A stretch of 64,000 nucleotides of DNA from Nematopogon swammerdamellus (lineage: Eukaryota > Arthropoda > Insecta > Lepidoptera > Adelidae). The stretch lies in assembly GCA_946902875.1 (NCBI GenBank), contig OX336343.1, positions 23,111,596-23,175,595 on the forward strand, in the 5' to 3' direction. This document shows positions 19,553-30,567 of this stretch, piece by piece. Each line of letters begins with the position of its first letter. The first letter of the stretch is position 1. Both the position numbers and the translations under genes were made by a program. The notes under the pieces were generated by a model, which made no database searches, was not told the DNA's origin, and was given only the letters and a program-made list of their open reading frames with translations.

Positions 19553-19930
19553 GGTTCATTACCTTAAAAGGAAAAACAGAACCATTATAAGATCACTCTG
19601 GTGTCCTTCCATCCGTCACAGAGGTTTTTTACATACATACATATCACACACGCTGAATCCCGACAATCGGGGTAAGCAGAGTAATCGGTGTTGTGCTGCA
19701 AGAACTCTGTTAAAAGAGAGGTTTTTTAAACATTGTATATGTTGGTATGTAGCTGTTGAATTTCCGTGTCAAATAAAATAATATAAATTAATAAAATAAA
19801 AATATTTGTGCAGCAACAGCGTTCTATCTATCTAATCTTTGGTGGTATAGTGATATAGGAGATGTGCATATGTATGCAACTTAAGTGAATTAGCATAACA
19901 CTTACCTCACACCCGTTTACCCTCCCTGCC
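19553..19930. repeat. G fragment and LR fragment, then unique sequence
   Basis: Positions 19550-19628 are a G repeat piece (tggttcattaccttaaaagg). Positions 19628-19712 are the tail and hairpin left arm of an LR copy on the minus strand (tacatacatacatatcacac, gtaatcggtgttgtgctgca), cut inside the hairpin. The rest to 19930 is unassigned. Confidence 0.55.
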
Positions 19931-19939
19931 CTAGGATAC
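19931..19939. repeat. 9-bp target duplication, left copy
   Basis: ctaggatac lies directly before the left inverted end, and the identical ctaggatac at 25965-25973 directly follows the right end. Same orientation, so it is a target site duplication. Confidence 0.85.
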
Positions 19940-20470
19940 ACGTCCGTGAACCTGGAGTAGATTATCATGATAATTAGTTGAAAGTGGTCTTAAAATTTTG
20001 TACTCATTTTGTACTTTTGTGTGCCATAGAAAAAAAATTCTGTGCGGCTATAGTTTAGCCGTAATATCAAAATGAAATTAGCGACTCCAGGTTCACTCTG
20101 GAGTAGTACTTACACTCTCAGAGCTGGGAGCGGTGTCAAATTTTGTACAAAATTGTGTACTATTCTGTGCGCCAAATAACTTTTTTTGTGCAAGCACAGT
20201 TTTCCCGTAAAACCTGAAAAACACTTAGAACCATGTAATTCTAGTTGTGAGATTATAATACACACGTTCCGGTGAAGTTTCATAGATTAGTAAATGCGAC
20301 AGGGTTCTACATGCCAAGCAATTTCAAGCTTGGTCGTCAAGATAATTAATTTTCAACCTTATGCCTAATTTATTAGAGATGAAGATGCGGAAGACTACCA
20401 AATGTACATTAGGTCCTTTACTTACACGTACCGAGAGAGAAAGATGACGCATTCAAACGTGAGTTAGAAA
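19940..20470. repeat. Left TIR of the 6-kb element
   Basis: It matches the reverse complement of 25431-25964 with only a handful of substitutions. The terminal word gtgaacctggagt recurs in opposite direction about 140 bp in (actccaggttcac near 20083), giving each end its own inner hairpin. Confidence 0.88.
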
Positions 20471-21059
20471 GAATGAGTAATACTCTTCAGAGAAATAAGG
20501 TATAGGCATGTTGGGCTATTATTCTAAAATAAATGAAAGGGCATTTTTTTATTGCGGTGGTGCAGTTATTTATTTGAAACATGCAATTAGTTACGCGTCA
20601 TGTCGGTGAAAGATCAGCTGAATTGAGGCTCGTTTTATTTACGATTTGTGGGTTTTGGAAGAAAGAAAAAAAAGAAGATTCATTATTCACACATATTTTA
20701 GAAAACAAAAAATAATCCTATAAACATGCAATTAGTGACGAAAAGGTTGGGTTTAAGTTTGTGGATTAATGTTTAGGTTCGCATCTGTAAGGTATCGTTT
20801 ATAATACAAAATGTGTTACTTTTAACAGTATTTACTTTGTGTTTATCTTTAGCGAAATATCTCAAAATTTTGAGACCTTGAGACCAACACAACAATACAG
20901 ATACAACATATTTAGTTATAAGGAGTGCGGTTCAAAGCGCTTACATTTCAAATAGTTCACTCATTTTTATGTGCAATTATTAAATCAAGTTAAGTATAAA
21001 ACTAACCTTACCCTAATCGACTAAAAACATGCTAACTGATGATGATACAAAAACGAGAT
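20471..21059. other. Element interior, AT-rich, no gene
   Basis: The word acatgcaattagt occurs twice (20578 and 20725). Otherwise AT-rich with no open frame of note. Confidence 0.4.
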
Positions 21060-21263
21060 TTTTTTATGGAAACTGACACGGTTGGCTACATCACCTACAA
21101 CATCCGTGATGTCAGCCCATAACACCGGATGAACTAGGTGCCATGTCAGTGCTTTCCTTCATTGCATGTCGGCTACACTGAACTGGACGGAAAACACGAA
21201 CTATTTACATAGCTGTTTCGACTGACGTTTCATTCAGTGCGGTGGTATCAACCCGGGTGGGAC
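21060..21263 (-). repeat. S1 SINE, truncated, inside the 6-kb element
   Basis: Tail 1 and core are present up to accaccgcactg/cccgggt, then the match stops at about 21263 where a segment shared with window positions 55-105 begins. It is younger than the host element's interior. Confidence 0.85.
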
Positions 21264-22969
21264 TATACTGAAGCGATCGAAAAGACATTTCCAATGTCAA
21301 AATGTTATTTGATAGACCACATAGTGAATTATTTGTATGACATATGTGGTATAGGTACCGTTGGAAAGGGCGTTAACTAGCGAACTTTTTAAAAGAAAAT
21401 GAAGCTATCAATTGCTGTCAGTTTTTTTAAAGGAAGAAGAAGAAATTAAGGCTCTGTCATATTTTTACTCGTTCTCGGGACTTTGGGAGGTCATATCGGC
21501 ATACATATCGGCGTTTGTAAATATATGACTGTTAAATAGGTACCTACCTGCTTGTGAATGAAAGTGTAATTAAGTCGTATTATTCATAAATTATGTATTG
21601 CTGTGATTTATATTATGTAAATAATTGTAATTTTGTAGTCTTTTGTAGATTTACAAATACCTCTTCATGTATTATGTGCGCCTACGTGCTCATTTCTATA
21701 TGAAGAAATTCCTATAGAAAGTTGAATGAAAATGCTTTAGTCGGCCGTGCAGAAGGATTCGTTCGTATCTCAGATCAGGAAAGGAAGTTTCCTGATCTGA
21801 GGTTCGTATAGACAGGCAGCCCGACCCAGTTTTCTACTAACCTTTCCTTGTTATTTACTTTGTTTTTCGTAGTCCAAAAATATTTTATTTTTACACATTG
21901 TTGAGTATGGTATACGTAACAAAAGTGAAATAAAACTGTACTTTAAAATAAGTGGAACTTTAATTATTGGGAAGGTGAGATTATTTGAGATTATGTATCA
22001 TTCAATCACCTCTACTTCCGAAACTCTCTTTTTTTACTTCACCTTTTTTATAACATACATATTAACCTCATGCACGAGACAATGATTAAATCGTGGTTGG
22101 GACAAGTCGAAGAGTTGCATTAAAACAAAATTCACCTATGAATCTTTGTTCAAAATGTAGTTGATTATATTTCATTCTGTTCATTATGTTATAAAAGAAA
22201 TAAGCCCACTAATTTTCGCCAAAACTCGTCAAATAGTCGCGTCTCCACACGACAAAAAAAAGGGCAATATACGGCGTTTGATGAATAAAAGGATTCCCTT
22301 GGAGGGGTTGCTCCTCAGTACCATGTGGTGGATTTAAGATAGGGAGCCACCTGAAATATCGATGCGGGTAGGGGGGGGGGGGGGGGGGAGGGGGTCAAAG
22401 TTTTCGACCGCCGGACCTCACCTGAGCTTTATACCTGCGTCATTTCAGCTAATAGGGCATGTTTGGTATCGTTTCCGTATAAACAAGAGATGCCCAATTC
22501 ATTTATGTAATCAAATTTGCATGGTTTAGTAGAAAAACCTAAGATATTGAAAAAAAATTTTTTTTTACTTGGGACTTTTTTGAAAAAAATTAAGTGAATT
22601 GTTACATTGTGAATTGAAAAACTATTACAATATACGATAACAGAAAAATATTTTCAGAAAGCCCTACTATTCTAGATTATAGAAAAAATAAGTCCAGGTA
22701 CGTTATTTAGAAAAATATTCAATGCCGCGCGCCGGAGCTATTAAAATATTCAGCTCAATACAAATCAAGTTTCACTTGTGTTCTTGGTACGGTTTTTATT
22801 GCAATTTGGTTGCAATCTTCACCAGGGCTAACAAATTGGTCAAGTGTGCACTCATACGTAATATTACTAGTAAAATTTAGTAAAATAATATGCTATATTT
22901 TATTTCTTACGAAATGAAAGTACCTACAATATTTATGAAGAAAATTACAAATAAAATAAAACCGTGACA
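21264..22969. other. Element interior, no gene; small perfect hairpin
   Basis: A perfect 14-bp stem with a 5-base loop lies at 21769-21801 (ctcagatcaggaaa and its complement). An 18-G run is at 22371-22388. I see no reading frame or known repeat over most of this stretch. Confidence 0.4.
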
Positions 22970-23810
22970 ATTAAAAAGTCAAAAATAATTTCCGTTTACT
23001 TACTTATATGAGTCGGGGGACCGCCAAGTAAATACCCGCGCAGCCTTTGAGTTTGTATATTTTTTATTTACTTAGCGGTTCCCCGACTCCTTTATGTAAG
23101 TAAACGGCATAATTTTTTTACTTTTTAAGGGTCGGGGTTTTTAAATTTGTAATTTAACTTTTATTTAAAGCTTTTTAAAAAAAATCGCATGCAAATCGGT
23201 CCACTTTATAAGATAATTCATTTTTTTATTACTTAATTACTTGATTACAAACATAGCTAAGAACCATTTCTAATATTAAAAAAAACCGCATCCAAATCGG
23301 CACATCCTTTTGGTAGCTACGATGCCACAGCCGATACATCCATACACATACACATACATTAAACTTATAACACCCCTCTTTTTGCGTCGGGGGTTATAAA
23401 TTACAAATTTAAAAAACCCCCGACTCTTAAAAAGTCAAAAATAATTTCCGTTTACTTACTTAAAGGAGTCGGTAGACCGCTAAGTAAATTCCCGCGCAAC
23501 TTTTGAGTCTTTATATTTAATTTACTTAGCGGTCCCCCGACTCCTTTAAGTAAGTAAACGGAAATTATTTTTGACTTTTTAAGAGTCGGGGGTTTTTTAA
23601 ATTTGTAATTTAACTTTTATTTCAAGCTTTTTAAAAAAAACCGCATGCAAATCGGTCCACTTTTGAAGATAATAATTTTTTTTATTACTTAATTACTTAA
23701 TTACTTGATTACAAACATAGCTAAGAACCATCCCGATTAAACAGGCTTCCTAATAAAAAAAACCGCATCCAAATCGGTCCATCCGTTTGGGAGCTACGAT
23801 GCCACAGACA

Positions 23811-23853
<43 letters not shown>

Positions 23854-23895
23854 AACTTATAACACCCCTCCGTTTTTTTCGTCGGGGGTTAAAAA
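22970..23895. repeat. Tandem duplication of a 430-490-bp unit with internal palindromes
   Basis: Two units, about 22970-23400 and 23401-23895, share order. First comes an inverted pair around a ttacttagcggtcccccgac block. Next come ttaaatttgtaatttaactt and accgcatgcaaatcggtcca, then gcatccaaatcggtcc and gagctacgatgccacag. A CA/CAT microsatellite (40 bp of CA in unit 2, 23809-23848) and aacttataacacccctc close the unit. The ends mirror each other (cccccgac…gtcggggg). A third, shorter copy of the palindrome is at 33186-33350. Confidence 0.8.
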
Positions 23896-24224
23896 ATCAC
23901 ATCCGCTCTATAAATCACTTTCGTCGGTCAGCTTTAATTCATTCTTTTAACATGACCGAACTATTGATGACCAGGACCACACAGTTATTCTTACTACACT
24001 GTTTCTCATTCGGTATTTCATACTTCTCAATCAGCGTATTTCCACAGCATTTATTTTATTACATACTTTATTATTACTGACCTGGAGGGCATGTAGAACT
24101 ACGCCTACATAAATTAATCATGCATTAAAAACAAAGACATTAAAAAATAATCGCATCTTCGAGAAGAGCGCCGCTGTCTATTACACTGTAAAAAATAGAT
24201 ATATTGGAACCCGTGCATTATAAA
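23896..24224. other. Element interior, no gene recognised
   Basis: No clear coding signal. It lies just past the recognisable end of the relic gene, and could hold its decayed 3' portion. Confidence 0.3.
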
Positions 24225-25050
24225 AATCTAAACTTAATCCTGAATTTGGGAAATAGAAAAGAAATTGTGAAAGTGCTCTAAAGGAAGATGTAACCTGAAG
24301 ACACTCCTGAAACACATTCCAGGTCAACGTTTTCCCCTTCGAGTAGAACGCAGAAACAGTGTCACAGCCTGCGAATGCTTCCCTGAGCTTCCCTTCCCTA
24401 GCCCCTTACTAGGTCATTGTTCTACATCACATACGATTGTGCTACAATTTGGCTCAAATTGTAGTCGACTGAGTTGGTACCACCGTACTACTGGATGTAA
24501 GATGGCCGCATAGCAGCCTGGGTTGTGTTCTCCTCTAGTCCAGTATAGCCAGTAATCCAGGGAAGTTTCCGGTATGGCACCTACCGTCTCGGAGGTGATA
24601 TTGGCTGGTCGGAGCATGTGCTTTGGCCCCTCCGACACAGCTACCCACACCCACCCATACCGGATTACATAAAAAAAATGCATGATATCCTCTCATAGCC
24701 TCAGATCGATCTATGCCCATAATATGTTCTGCTATTTTATGTATGAGTAAGTAACTGTGGTGTTTTCGGGTGCCGAAGGACATCCGCAGCTCCTAAAGAG
24801 CCAGCTGCTTTAGGGAGAAATATTATGCTATGTATGGCGATTATCACAACGTCGGAGTCCACGGTGTGTATCATGATTCTGGTTGCTCCATTTAGTACCG
24901 TATCCTTTGGAGTATAATTCGTCCGTCAGCTTCCTCAGCGGCGGCAGATGGGTAATATTTGGTGCTGATGATGTGATTGTAGGTCCGATGTTAGTCACTA
25001 CGTGTATAACGTTCGCCTGCAGACCGAAGGTCCGAGCAGTTTGAAAAGTT
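24225..25050 (-). pseudogene. Broken gene of an unassigned, probably transposon-associated family
   Basis: With frameshifts allowed, the minus strand reads in order: NVIHVVTNIGPTITSSAPNI; EEADGRIIL (24925-24937 covers EEAD); ATRIMIHTVDSDVVIIAI (VDSDVV near 24845-24862); SFGTRKHHSYLLIHKIAEHI (SFGT near 24770-24780); and, after an S2 SINE, AFAGCDTVSAFYSKGKTL and TWNVFQECLQ. The order EEAD–R, VDSDVV, SFGTGK-like, GCDTVS, KGK–W is one I recall from uncharacterised proteins common in invertebrate repeats. The spaced acidic residues could suit a PIN/FEN-like nuclease, but that is only a guess. The S2 at 24379-24676 splits it between residues HA and FAGCDTVS. It is dead here. Confidence 0.6.
24379..24676 (+). 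repeat. S2 SINE, 5'-truncated, inserted in the relic gene
   Basis: Core and tail 2 (gatggccgcatagcagcctg, tctcggaggtgatattggct, cataccggattacat) end in an A-run at 24671-24678. aatgc flanks it on both sides (24374-24378 and 24677-24681) as the likely target duplication. The gene's frame resumes across the insert. Confidence 0.85.
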
Positions 25051-25430
25051 CTTTATTTATTTTTTGTAAGTAATTTTTTACGGCGGGCGGCTTGCGGTCA
25101 ATTCGGCCAAAAATACATACCTACCTAACTACTTATATATACTAATATACCTAGTATTTTCATAAAAAGCCGTGTCTTACAAAATCCCTGCGACATAAAC
25201 ATATTAAAATAAATATGGAATCATCCAACCAAGCACAGTCTACTTTCTACCAACATTATTTTTATTTATTTAATTTCACTCTATTACAACTATAAGGGTA
25301 CGTAGCCTTGATTTTTTGTTTATGTTCAACGCAATAGCGCTATGGGGGGCGGCAGGCAGCGCCTTCATTTAATGCAGTCCTTCTAGAAGCCAGTGAAGTG
25401 CCGCAGCGGCATAAAAAGTTACTTTCTTTC
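25051..25430. other. Element interior, no gene recognised
   Basis: AT-rich, with a ccgccccccat-containing GC patch at 25340-25360. It may contain the decayed 5' part of the relic gene, but I cannot show it. Confidence 0.3.
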
Positions 25431-25964
25431 CTTTTCTAACTCGTCGTTTGAATGCGTCATCTTTCTCTCTCGGGACGTGTAAGTAAAGGACCTAATGTAC
25501 ATTTGGTAGTCTTCCGCGTCTTCATCTCTAATAAATTAGGCATAAGGTTGAAAATTAATTATCTTGACGACCAAGCTTGAAATTGCTTGGCCTGTAGAAC
25601 CCTGTCGCATTTACTAATCTATGAAACTTCACCGGAACGTGTGTATTATAATCTCACAACTAGAATTACATGGTTCTAAGTGTTTTTCAGGTTTTACGGG
25701 AAAACTGTGCTTGCACAAAAAAAGTTATTTGGCGCACAGAATAGTACACAATTTTGTACAAAATTTGACACCACTCCCAGCTCTGAGAGTGTAAGTACTA
25801 CTCCAGAGTGAACCTGGAGTCGCTAATTTCATTTTGATATTACGGCTAAACTATAGCCGCACAGAATTTTTTTTCTATGGCACACAAAAGTACAAAATGA
25901 GTACAAAATTTTAAGACCACTTTCAACTAATTATCATGATAATCTACTCCAGGTTCACGGACGT
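25431..25964. repeat. Right TIR of the 6-kb element
   Basis: Reverse complement of the left TIR, with a few substitutions. It ends ggttcacggacgt at 25964. Confidence 0.88.
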
Positions 25965-26256
25965 CTAGGATACTGCAGCTGAAATCACTTAAATAGCATT
26001 TATAGTTTCATATTGAGGGCTGGACTGAACCCAAATAGGTGCAGCTCTGGATCTAGTGAAATGTTCACTAGATTCAGCGTAGGCTGTGTCTAGTCCTTTT
26101 TATGGTTCTGTACCTTAAAAGGTAAACAACGAAAATCTTATAAGATAAGATCACTCGCGTGTCCGTCCGTCCGTCACTGAGGTTTTTCTCGAAAACTAAG
26201 TAAGGTAGAATCTTAAAATTTGGCATAATGATATATCTTTATGAGGCGCACATATA
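25965..26256. repeat. Target duplication (25965-25973), then unique and G repeat
   Basis: ctaggatac is the right target copy. Positions 26094-26230 are a G repeat (ggttctgtaccttaaaaggt, agatcactcgcgtgtccgtc, gaggtttttctcgaaaacta). Confidence 0.6.
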
Positions 26257-26724
26257 CAGGGTGTATCAGGATAGGTTTGAGAAACTTCAGGAATAGAAAG
26301 TACTCATTATTAGAAGAAAAAAATCCTTATCACTCAAATTTAAATTATGTTGTTTTTTTGGTCATACAAAAGTTGGAAATTGTAATAAAAACTCGACGGA
26401 CAGTGAGACTGGAGAGTGCAGTGAACTAATTCAGTCCTCTTTTTCTTTTGAGGTCATTGAACTTTCAGTGTTTGGAATTTACCTACACGCAGTTCAATTG
26501 TACTAGTTATGTATGCAACGTACCCATTTTTATTCATGAGTTAGAATTTATTTTTTATTTAATAAAGGCGGACGTTAACCATCCATCAAATCTTGAAGAA
26601 TAGATTTTCACCAAAAAGTACTGTAAAATGATCGAATCTGGGAAAAAGTTTCAGAGCTTTTCGTCTTCAAATATGGGCCCCTTTCGAACCCTGAAGTTTC
26701 GAAAACCTATCCTGATACACCCTG
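26257..26724. mobile_element. 468-bp Tc1/mariner-type MITE
   Basis: Inverted ends start cagggtgtatcaggatagg and match for at least 22 bp, with partial matching to about 35 bp. TA lies at both borders (26255-26256 and 26725-26726). CAGGGTG ends with TA duplication are typical of the Tc1/mariner superfamily. The inside lacks a transposase. Confidence 0.85.
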
Positions 26725-27352
26725 TATATCGCTCGTCAATAACTAGATTAAAATTTATTATTAGTATGGGGGGTCAATTTGGTAACAAAAAAATATGTTT
26801 AAATTAACATATAATTTGAAAGAGCTAACTGTAAAGATTCTAAAAATATGTCGAGCGAAATGGTAACGCGCTGGCGGCTCAAGCCGAAGTTCCAGGTTAA
26901 AATCCTGGTCGGGACGTATTTTTTCTCTTCATTTTCGGCATTGCATTTATCATTATAATAAGAAATATAAAACGAATACATGCTTAGATAAAAATAAAAA
27001 TAAAAGCATTTTCGAAAATGATCCATAAGCGAGTAAAAAATCTGAGATCCCATGTACGTGGACTATTACAGAAAACCTGTATAAATATGTTCCGTTTAAT
27101 TTTTACACCTCGGTAGCATCTGTCGGTCCGCCCGGATCGGCACCACCGTATCGGAAATTCAATCACAACGACCATCTAATAACAGCGTACAATCAATAAC
27201 GAAATATCGGCCCAGTGCGCACTTTGTTATTGTTTGTTAGGGCTACGAGTGTTTTAGGTACCTTTTATAGTGTTTTCACTATAATTAGAATAGATATGTA
27301 TGAGTTAGAGACTTGAATGAAATAGCTAGACTTAATGGGTACATGTAGGAAA
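26725..27352. other. tRNA-like segment near 26858-26917; otherwise no gene
   Basis: aatggtaacgcgctggcggc and caggttaaaatcctggtcgg look like box A and a one-base-mutated box B. Acceptor pairing is not evident, so this is a tRNA-derived repeat remnant at best. The remainder has no gene. Confidence 0.35.
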
Positions 27353-27578
27353 AACCGGCCAAGTGCGAGTCGGACTCGCGCACCTAGGTTTCCGCACCAC
27401 AAAAAAAAATACTTTAAAAAACACGTTTCTTGTATGGGGACGCCCCTTAATTTTTGACCTTTTCTATATTTTATTTGTTGTTGTATCCACCATAATAACA
27501 CATATTCTGTGAAAATTTCAACTGACTACCTATTGCCGTTCAAGAGATACAGCAGTAGGACGGATAGACGGACGGACG

Positions 27579-27609
<31 letters not shown>

Positions 27610-27660
27610 AGACGGCGTAGGCTTAGTAATATGCTTCCGTACGGGATACGGAAACCTAAA
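27353..27660 (+). repeat. F repeat, complete
   Basis: From aaccggccaagtgcgagtcg through ttgtatggggacgcccctta, gttcaagagatacagcagta and a long gacggacggacagacagac microsatellite to ttccgtacgggatacggaaa and cctaaag. About 308 bp, both end hairpins intact. Confidence 0.85.
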
Positions 27661-27779
27661 GACGAAAAAACTAACAAGTGGCGCGCAGAAGGATTCGAAC
27701 CGGCTTTTTGAATTTTTCGAACAACTGAAAGTTAAACTTAATTAATACGAACAATAAGATTGCTTTTAAATGGAATTTA

Positions 27780-28090
27780 ATTTTTTTTTTTTTTTTTTAT
27801 GGAAACTGACACGGTTGGCTTACATCACCTACAACATCCGCGATGTCAGCCCACAACACCGGGTGATGATTGGTGCCACGTCAGTACTTCCCCTCGGTCG
27901 TGCCGGCTACACTGAACTGGACGGAAAACGCAAACTATTTACATAGCCGTTTCGACCGACCTTTCATTCAGTGCGGTGGTACCAACCCGGGCGGGTTAAA
28001 CCCTACCACCTAGTAATATAGGAAGGGAGTCATATCCCTTAGTCGCCTTTTACGACATACACGGGAAGAGATGCAGTGGGGCTATTCATT
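27780..28090 (-). repeat. S1 SINE, core + tail 1 + partial leader L
   Basis: T-run at 27780-27799, tail 1, core, then leader L (cctagtaatataggaaggga, ttagtcgccttttacgacat), which stops at about 28090 before its 5' end. HH absent. Confidence 0.88.
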
Positions 28091-29143
28091 TGAAGATCTT
28101 AAATATTTTAAATACCTTTGTACACGAATGAAAAGCTGCAGCTTTAATTTGATGGCCAGATACATACGTACCTACATTTGAACAACAGAGCAATGCAATG
28201 GTGTAAACTGTAGGGTTATGTTGTAAACTAAACGCGAATTATTTATTGTTTATTTATCATCTCTTGGCAGTACACAGCGCTCAGATTTGTCATATTTACA
28301 TTATTGTAAAATTCCGCCAGTTAGATTATCACAGCGAAGAAGAACTGACAAGAAACTTCACTGGAAATTAAAGTATAAAGTAGGTAGTCTACGAAATCAT
28401 AACAGTAATAAGCATCTAACATCGCGCCAGGAAGTAACCTAATAACAAAAACAATAAAAAATAAATAAATAAGCCGAACAAATTAAGTTATAAGCCAAAA
28501 CACGTCGGCCGACGGCCGGCGCGGCGCGGGCGCTGTAATCATATTAACGATGCCCCAGAAAAAAACATTAAAAAAAAAGGAAAAAAATTAAATTAGAGGA
28601 TCAGAAATATGTGGAGCAAACAAAAACGAAAGAGATCCGGCTAATTATAGCTGTTGTTCGTAAAACAATTTTATGTTCAGAACCAGTTATGATCGCTTCA
28701 CACAGGCGGTTATTTTGAGTTAGTTTTCTGGTGGCGCCCGCCCGGCCGCCGGTATTTAAAAACAATAGCCCCACAGAATCTCCAGTTCGGTCGTTCTCCA
28801 GTTGTAAATACAGTGGCATACACATACATATACACATACATATTGTCAGCCTCGGCAGCTCACGGTTACGCCAACAAATAACAAAAAAAGCAAAAAGTTA
28901 AAAATTAAGGGGTCCCCATACAAGAAACTTGGTAAGAATCGATAAGTACATATTCACGCTCCTAAATAATACTAGATGGCGCAACAGGTTCTTTGCATTG
29001 CATATACAACAATAGACGGATATGCTTTTTTGACAGGTATGGTCTAGCGGATCTACGCAACCCTCCGTGCGTCAAAAAACTCACACTTGACCATTTTTTC
29101 ATATAAATAAACACATTAGTAATGTCATAGAAACATTTTTCCA
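28091..29143. other. No gene; scraps of S1 head and F repeat
   Basis: About 20 bp of HH (gtcagcctcggcagctcacg) sits at 28846-28865. Positions 28880-28935 carry an F-like aaaattaaggggtccccata. A GC-rich patch is at 28505-28540. I cannot support a gene. Confidence 0.4.
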
Positions 29144-29510
29144 TTTTTTTATGGAAACTGACACGCTTGGCTACATCACCTACAACATCCGTGATGTCAG
29201 CCCATAACACCGGGTGAAATAGGTGCAATGTCAGTGATTCCCTTCGGTCGTGCCGGCTACACTGAACTGGACGGAAAGCACAAACTATTTACATAGTCGT
29301 TTCGACCGACCTCTCATTCAGTGCGGTGGTACCAACCCGGGCGGGTTGAACCCTACCACCCAGTAAGGTAAGAAAGGAAGGGACCTACAGTTTTACATGG
29401 AATCCGAACCACGGTCAGCCTCCAACGGTCGAGCGGTCACCCATCCAAGTACTGACCGGCCAAGCGTTGCTTAACAATCAATAGCAACAGTCGACTGTCT
29501 GTTGCTATTG
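29144..29510 (-). repeat. S1 SINE, HH + core + tail 1, head cut
   Basis: Tail, core and the 5S-like half are present. The HH ends in an inverted repeat (aatcaatagcaacag… ctgttgctattgatt, 29480-29513) in place of the tRNA-like box A, so the head's start folded back or was rearranged. Confidence 0.85.
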
Positions 29511-30509
29511 ATTGAGGTTTTTTTTATGAATAGTATTCATGATATTTAAAAAATCTATAAATTATTTTACGAACTTTAGAATTTTAACTCCTTAATTAGA
29601 CTAACACTTTTAGCACCTACTTAAACTCGGTAGTGTGAAAGCGAGCCGCCGCGGCCGGCACATCCCTTTATTATTTGTGTGAGTTTTTTTCCTACACAAA
29701 CCGATTATTATTTGGGAATTATTATTATTTCCCGACTACGAGAAACCTTTTCAATTTGCCACAAGGTGGTGCTTTACACGATTTGAATTAGTCTTTTGGC
29801 CGTCCACTTCGCGCGGCGCACATGCCTTTGTCAGTTAGGGTTCCGAATTTGCACACACACTCAATACTCTAATAAAATGGTCCAAGTGCGAGTCGGATGC
29901 GCGCACCGAGGGTTCCGTACCAACGCGCAATTGGCCGGTTTTTACTTTCGAGCGAATGTAAGGAGAAGAGAAATATTGTGATCGTCCAAAATTTCGGAGT
30001 TGAGATTTCGATTGATTTGGGCTTTAAATAAGATTCAACGATCCCAAAAAAGTTGTTTTGAAAAACATGTATGTATGTGTGTGTGTATGTGTGTGTCCGT
30101 CCAGCGACCTTGCGCCTCAACCGCTCAACCGATTTCGTTCAAAATACGTAGTTAGTAGTTTGAAACGATTATCTAGGTTTATTAGTTTTTTTTTTATTCG
30201 AAAAAACAAGAGTAGCTGTCATACAAATGATTTCGATAAGGTAGATTTTCTCAAAAATGGCTCTAACGATTTTTATTATATTTTCCGCACATAGGAACCC
30301 TATTACTAGTCTAAAAAAATACCGTTACCGTCTAAAAAAAGGTCGCTGCCATACAAACGAAGGTTTCTTTCTATTAAATGTTGCATACAAAATGTTTGTT
30401 GCGAGCGCCTAACTAATTCAACGGAACTGTCCTGTCAGTACATTTTGAATTTCGAACATAAAAATGTTCAGTTCGCCAAACAAGCGAGAAAGTCAATGGG
30501 GTATACATA
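29511..30509. other. No gene; repeat fragments
   Basis: Near 29729 there is a cccgactacg repeat start. Positions 29880-29945 hold both F ends fused (agtgcgagtcggatgcgcgc, gcgcaattggccgg). Positions 30065-30100 hold a (TG)n/TATG run, followed by accgatttcgttcaaaatac. None encodes a recognisable protein. Confidence 0.45.
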
Positions 30510-30567
30510 GGCTGTTCCGAAAATTGTTAGTGAAATGAAAAATAGTTAGAATATGAAAAAAATTTAT

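Larger units (their letters stand above)
19940..25964. mobile_element. 6,025-bp long-TIR DNA element, Mutator/foldback-like
   Basis: The element is bounded by near-identical inverted repeats of about 530 bp (19940-20470 and 25431-25964) starting acgtccgtgaacctggagta, with a 9-bp target duplication. Long TIRs and 9-bp duplications are typical of Mutator-like and foldback elements, so that class is my first guess. The ends do not let me prove it. Inside are long AT-rich non-coding stretches, a tandem repeat with hairpins, S1 and S2 SINEs and a broken gene on the minus strand. No transposase is recognisable. Near-identity of the TIRs suggests recent movement or gene conversion between ends. Confidence 0.8.

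Noticed and set aside
22960..23895. CRISPR-like array from repeated units
   Set aside because: Only two long units with palindromes and microsatellites; this is eukaryotic transposon-type sequence with no spacer pattern.
19940..25964. LTR retrotransposon or Polinton explanation for the 6-kb element
   Set aside because: The long repeats are inverted, not direct, which excludes LTRs. Polintons normally give 6-bp duplications and carry polymerase, integrase and capsid genes, none of which is seen.
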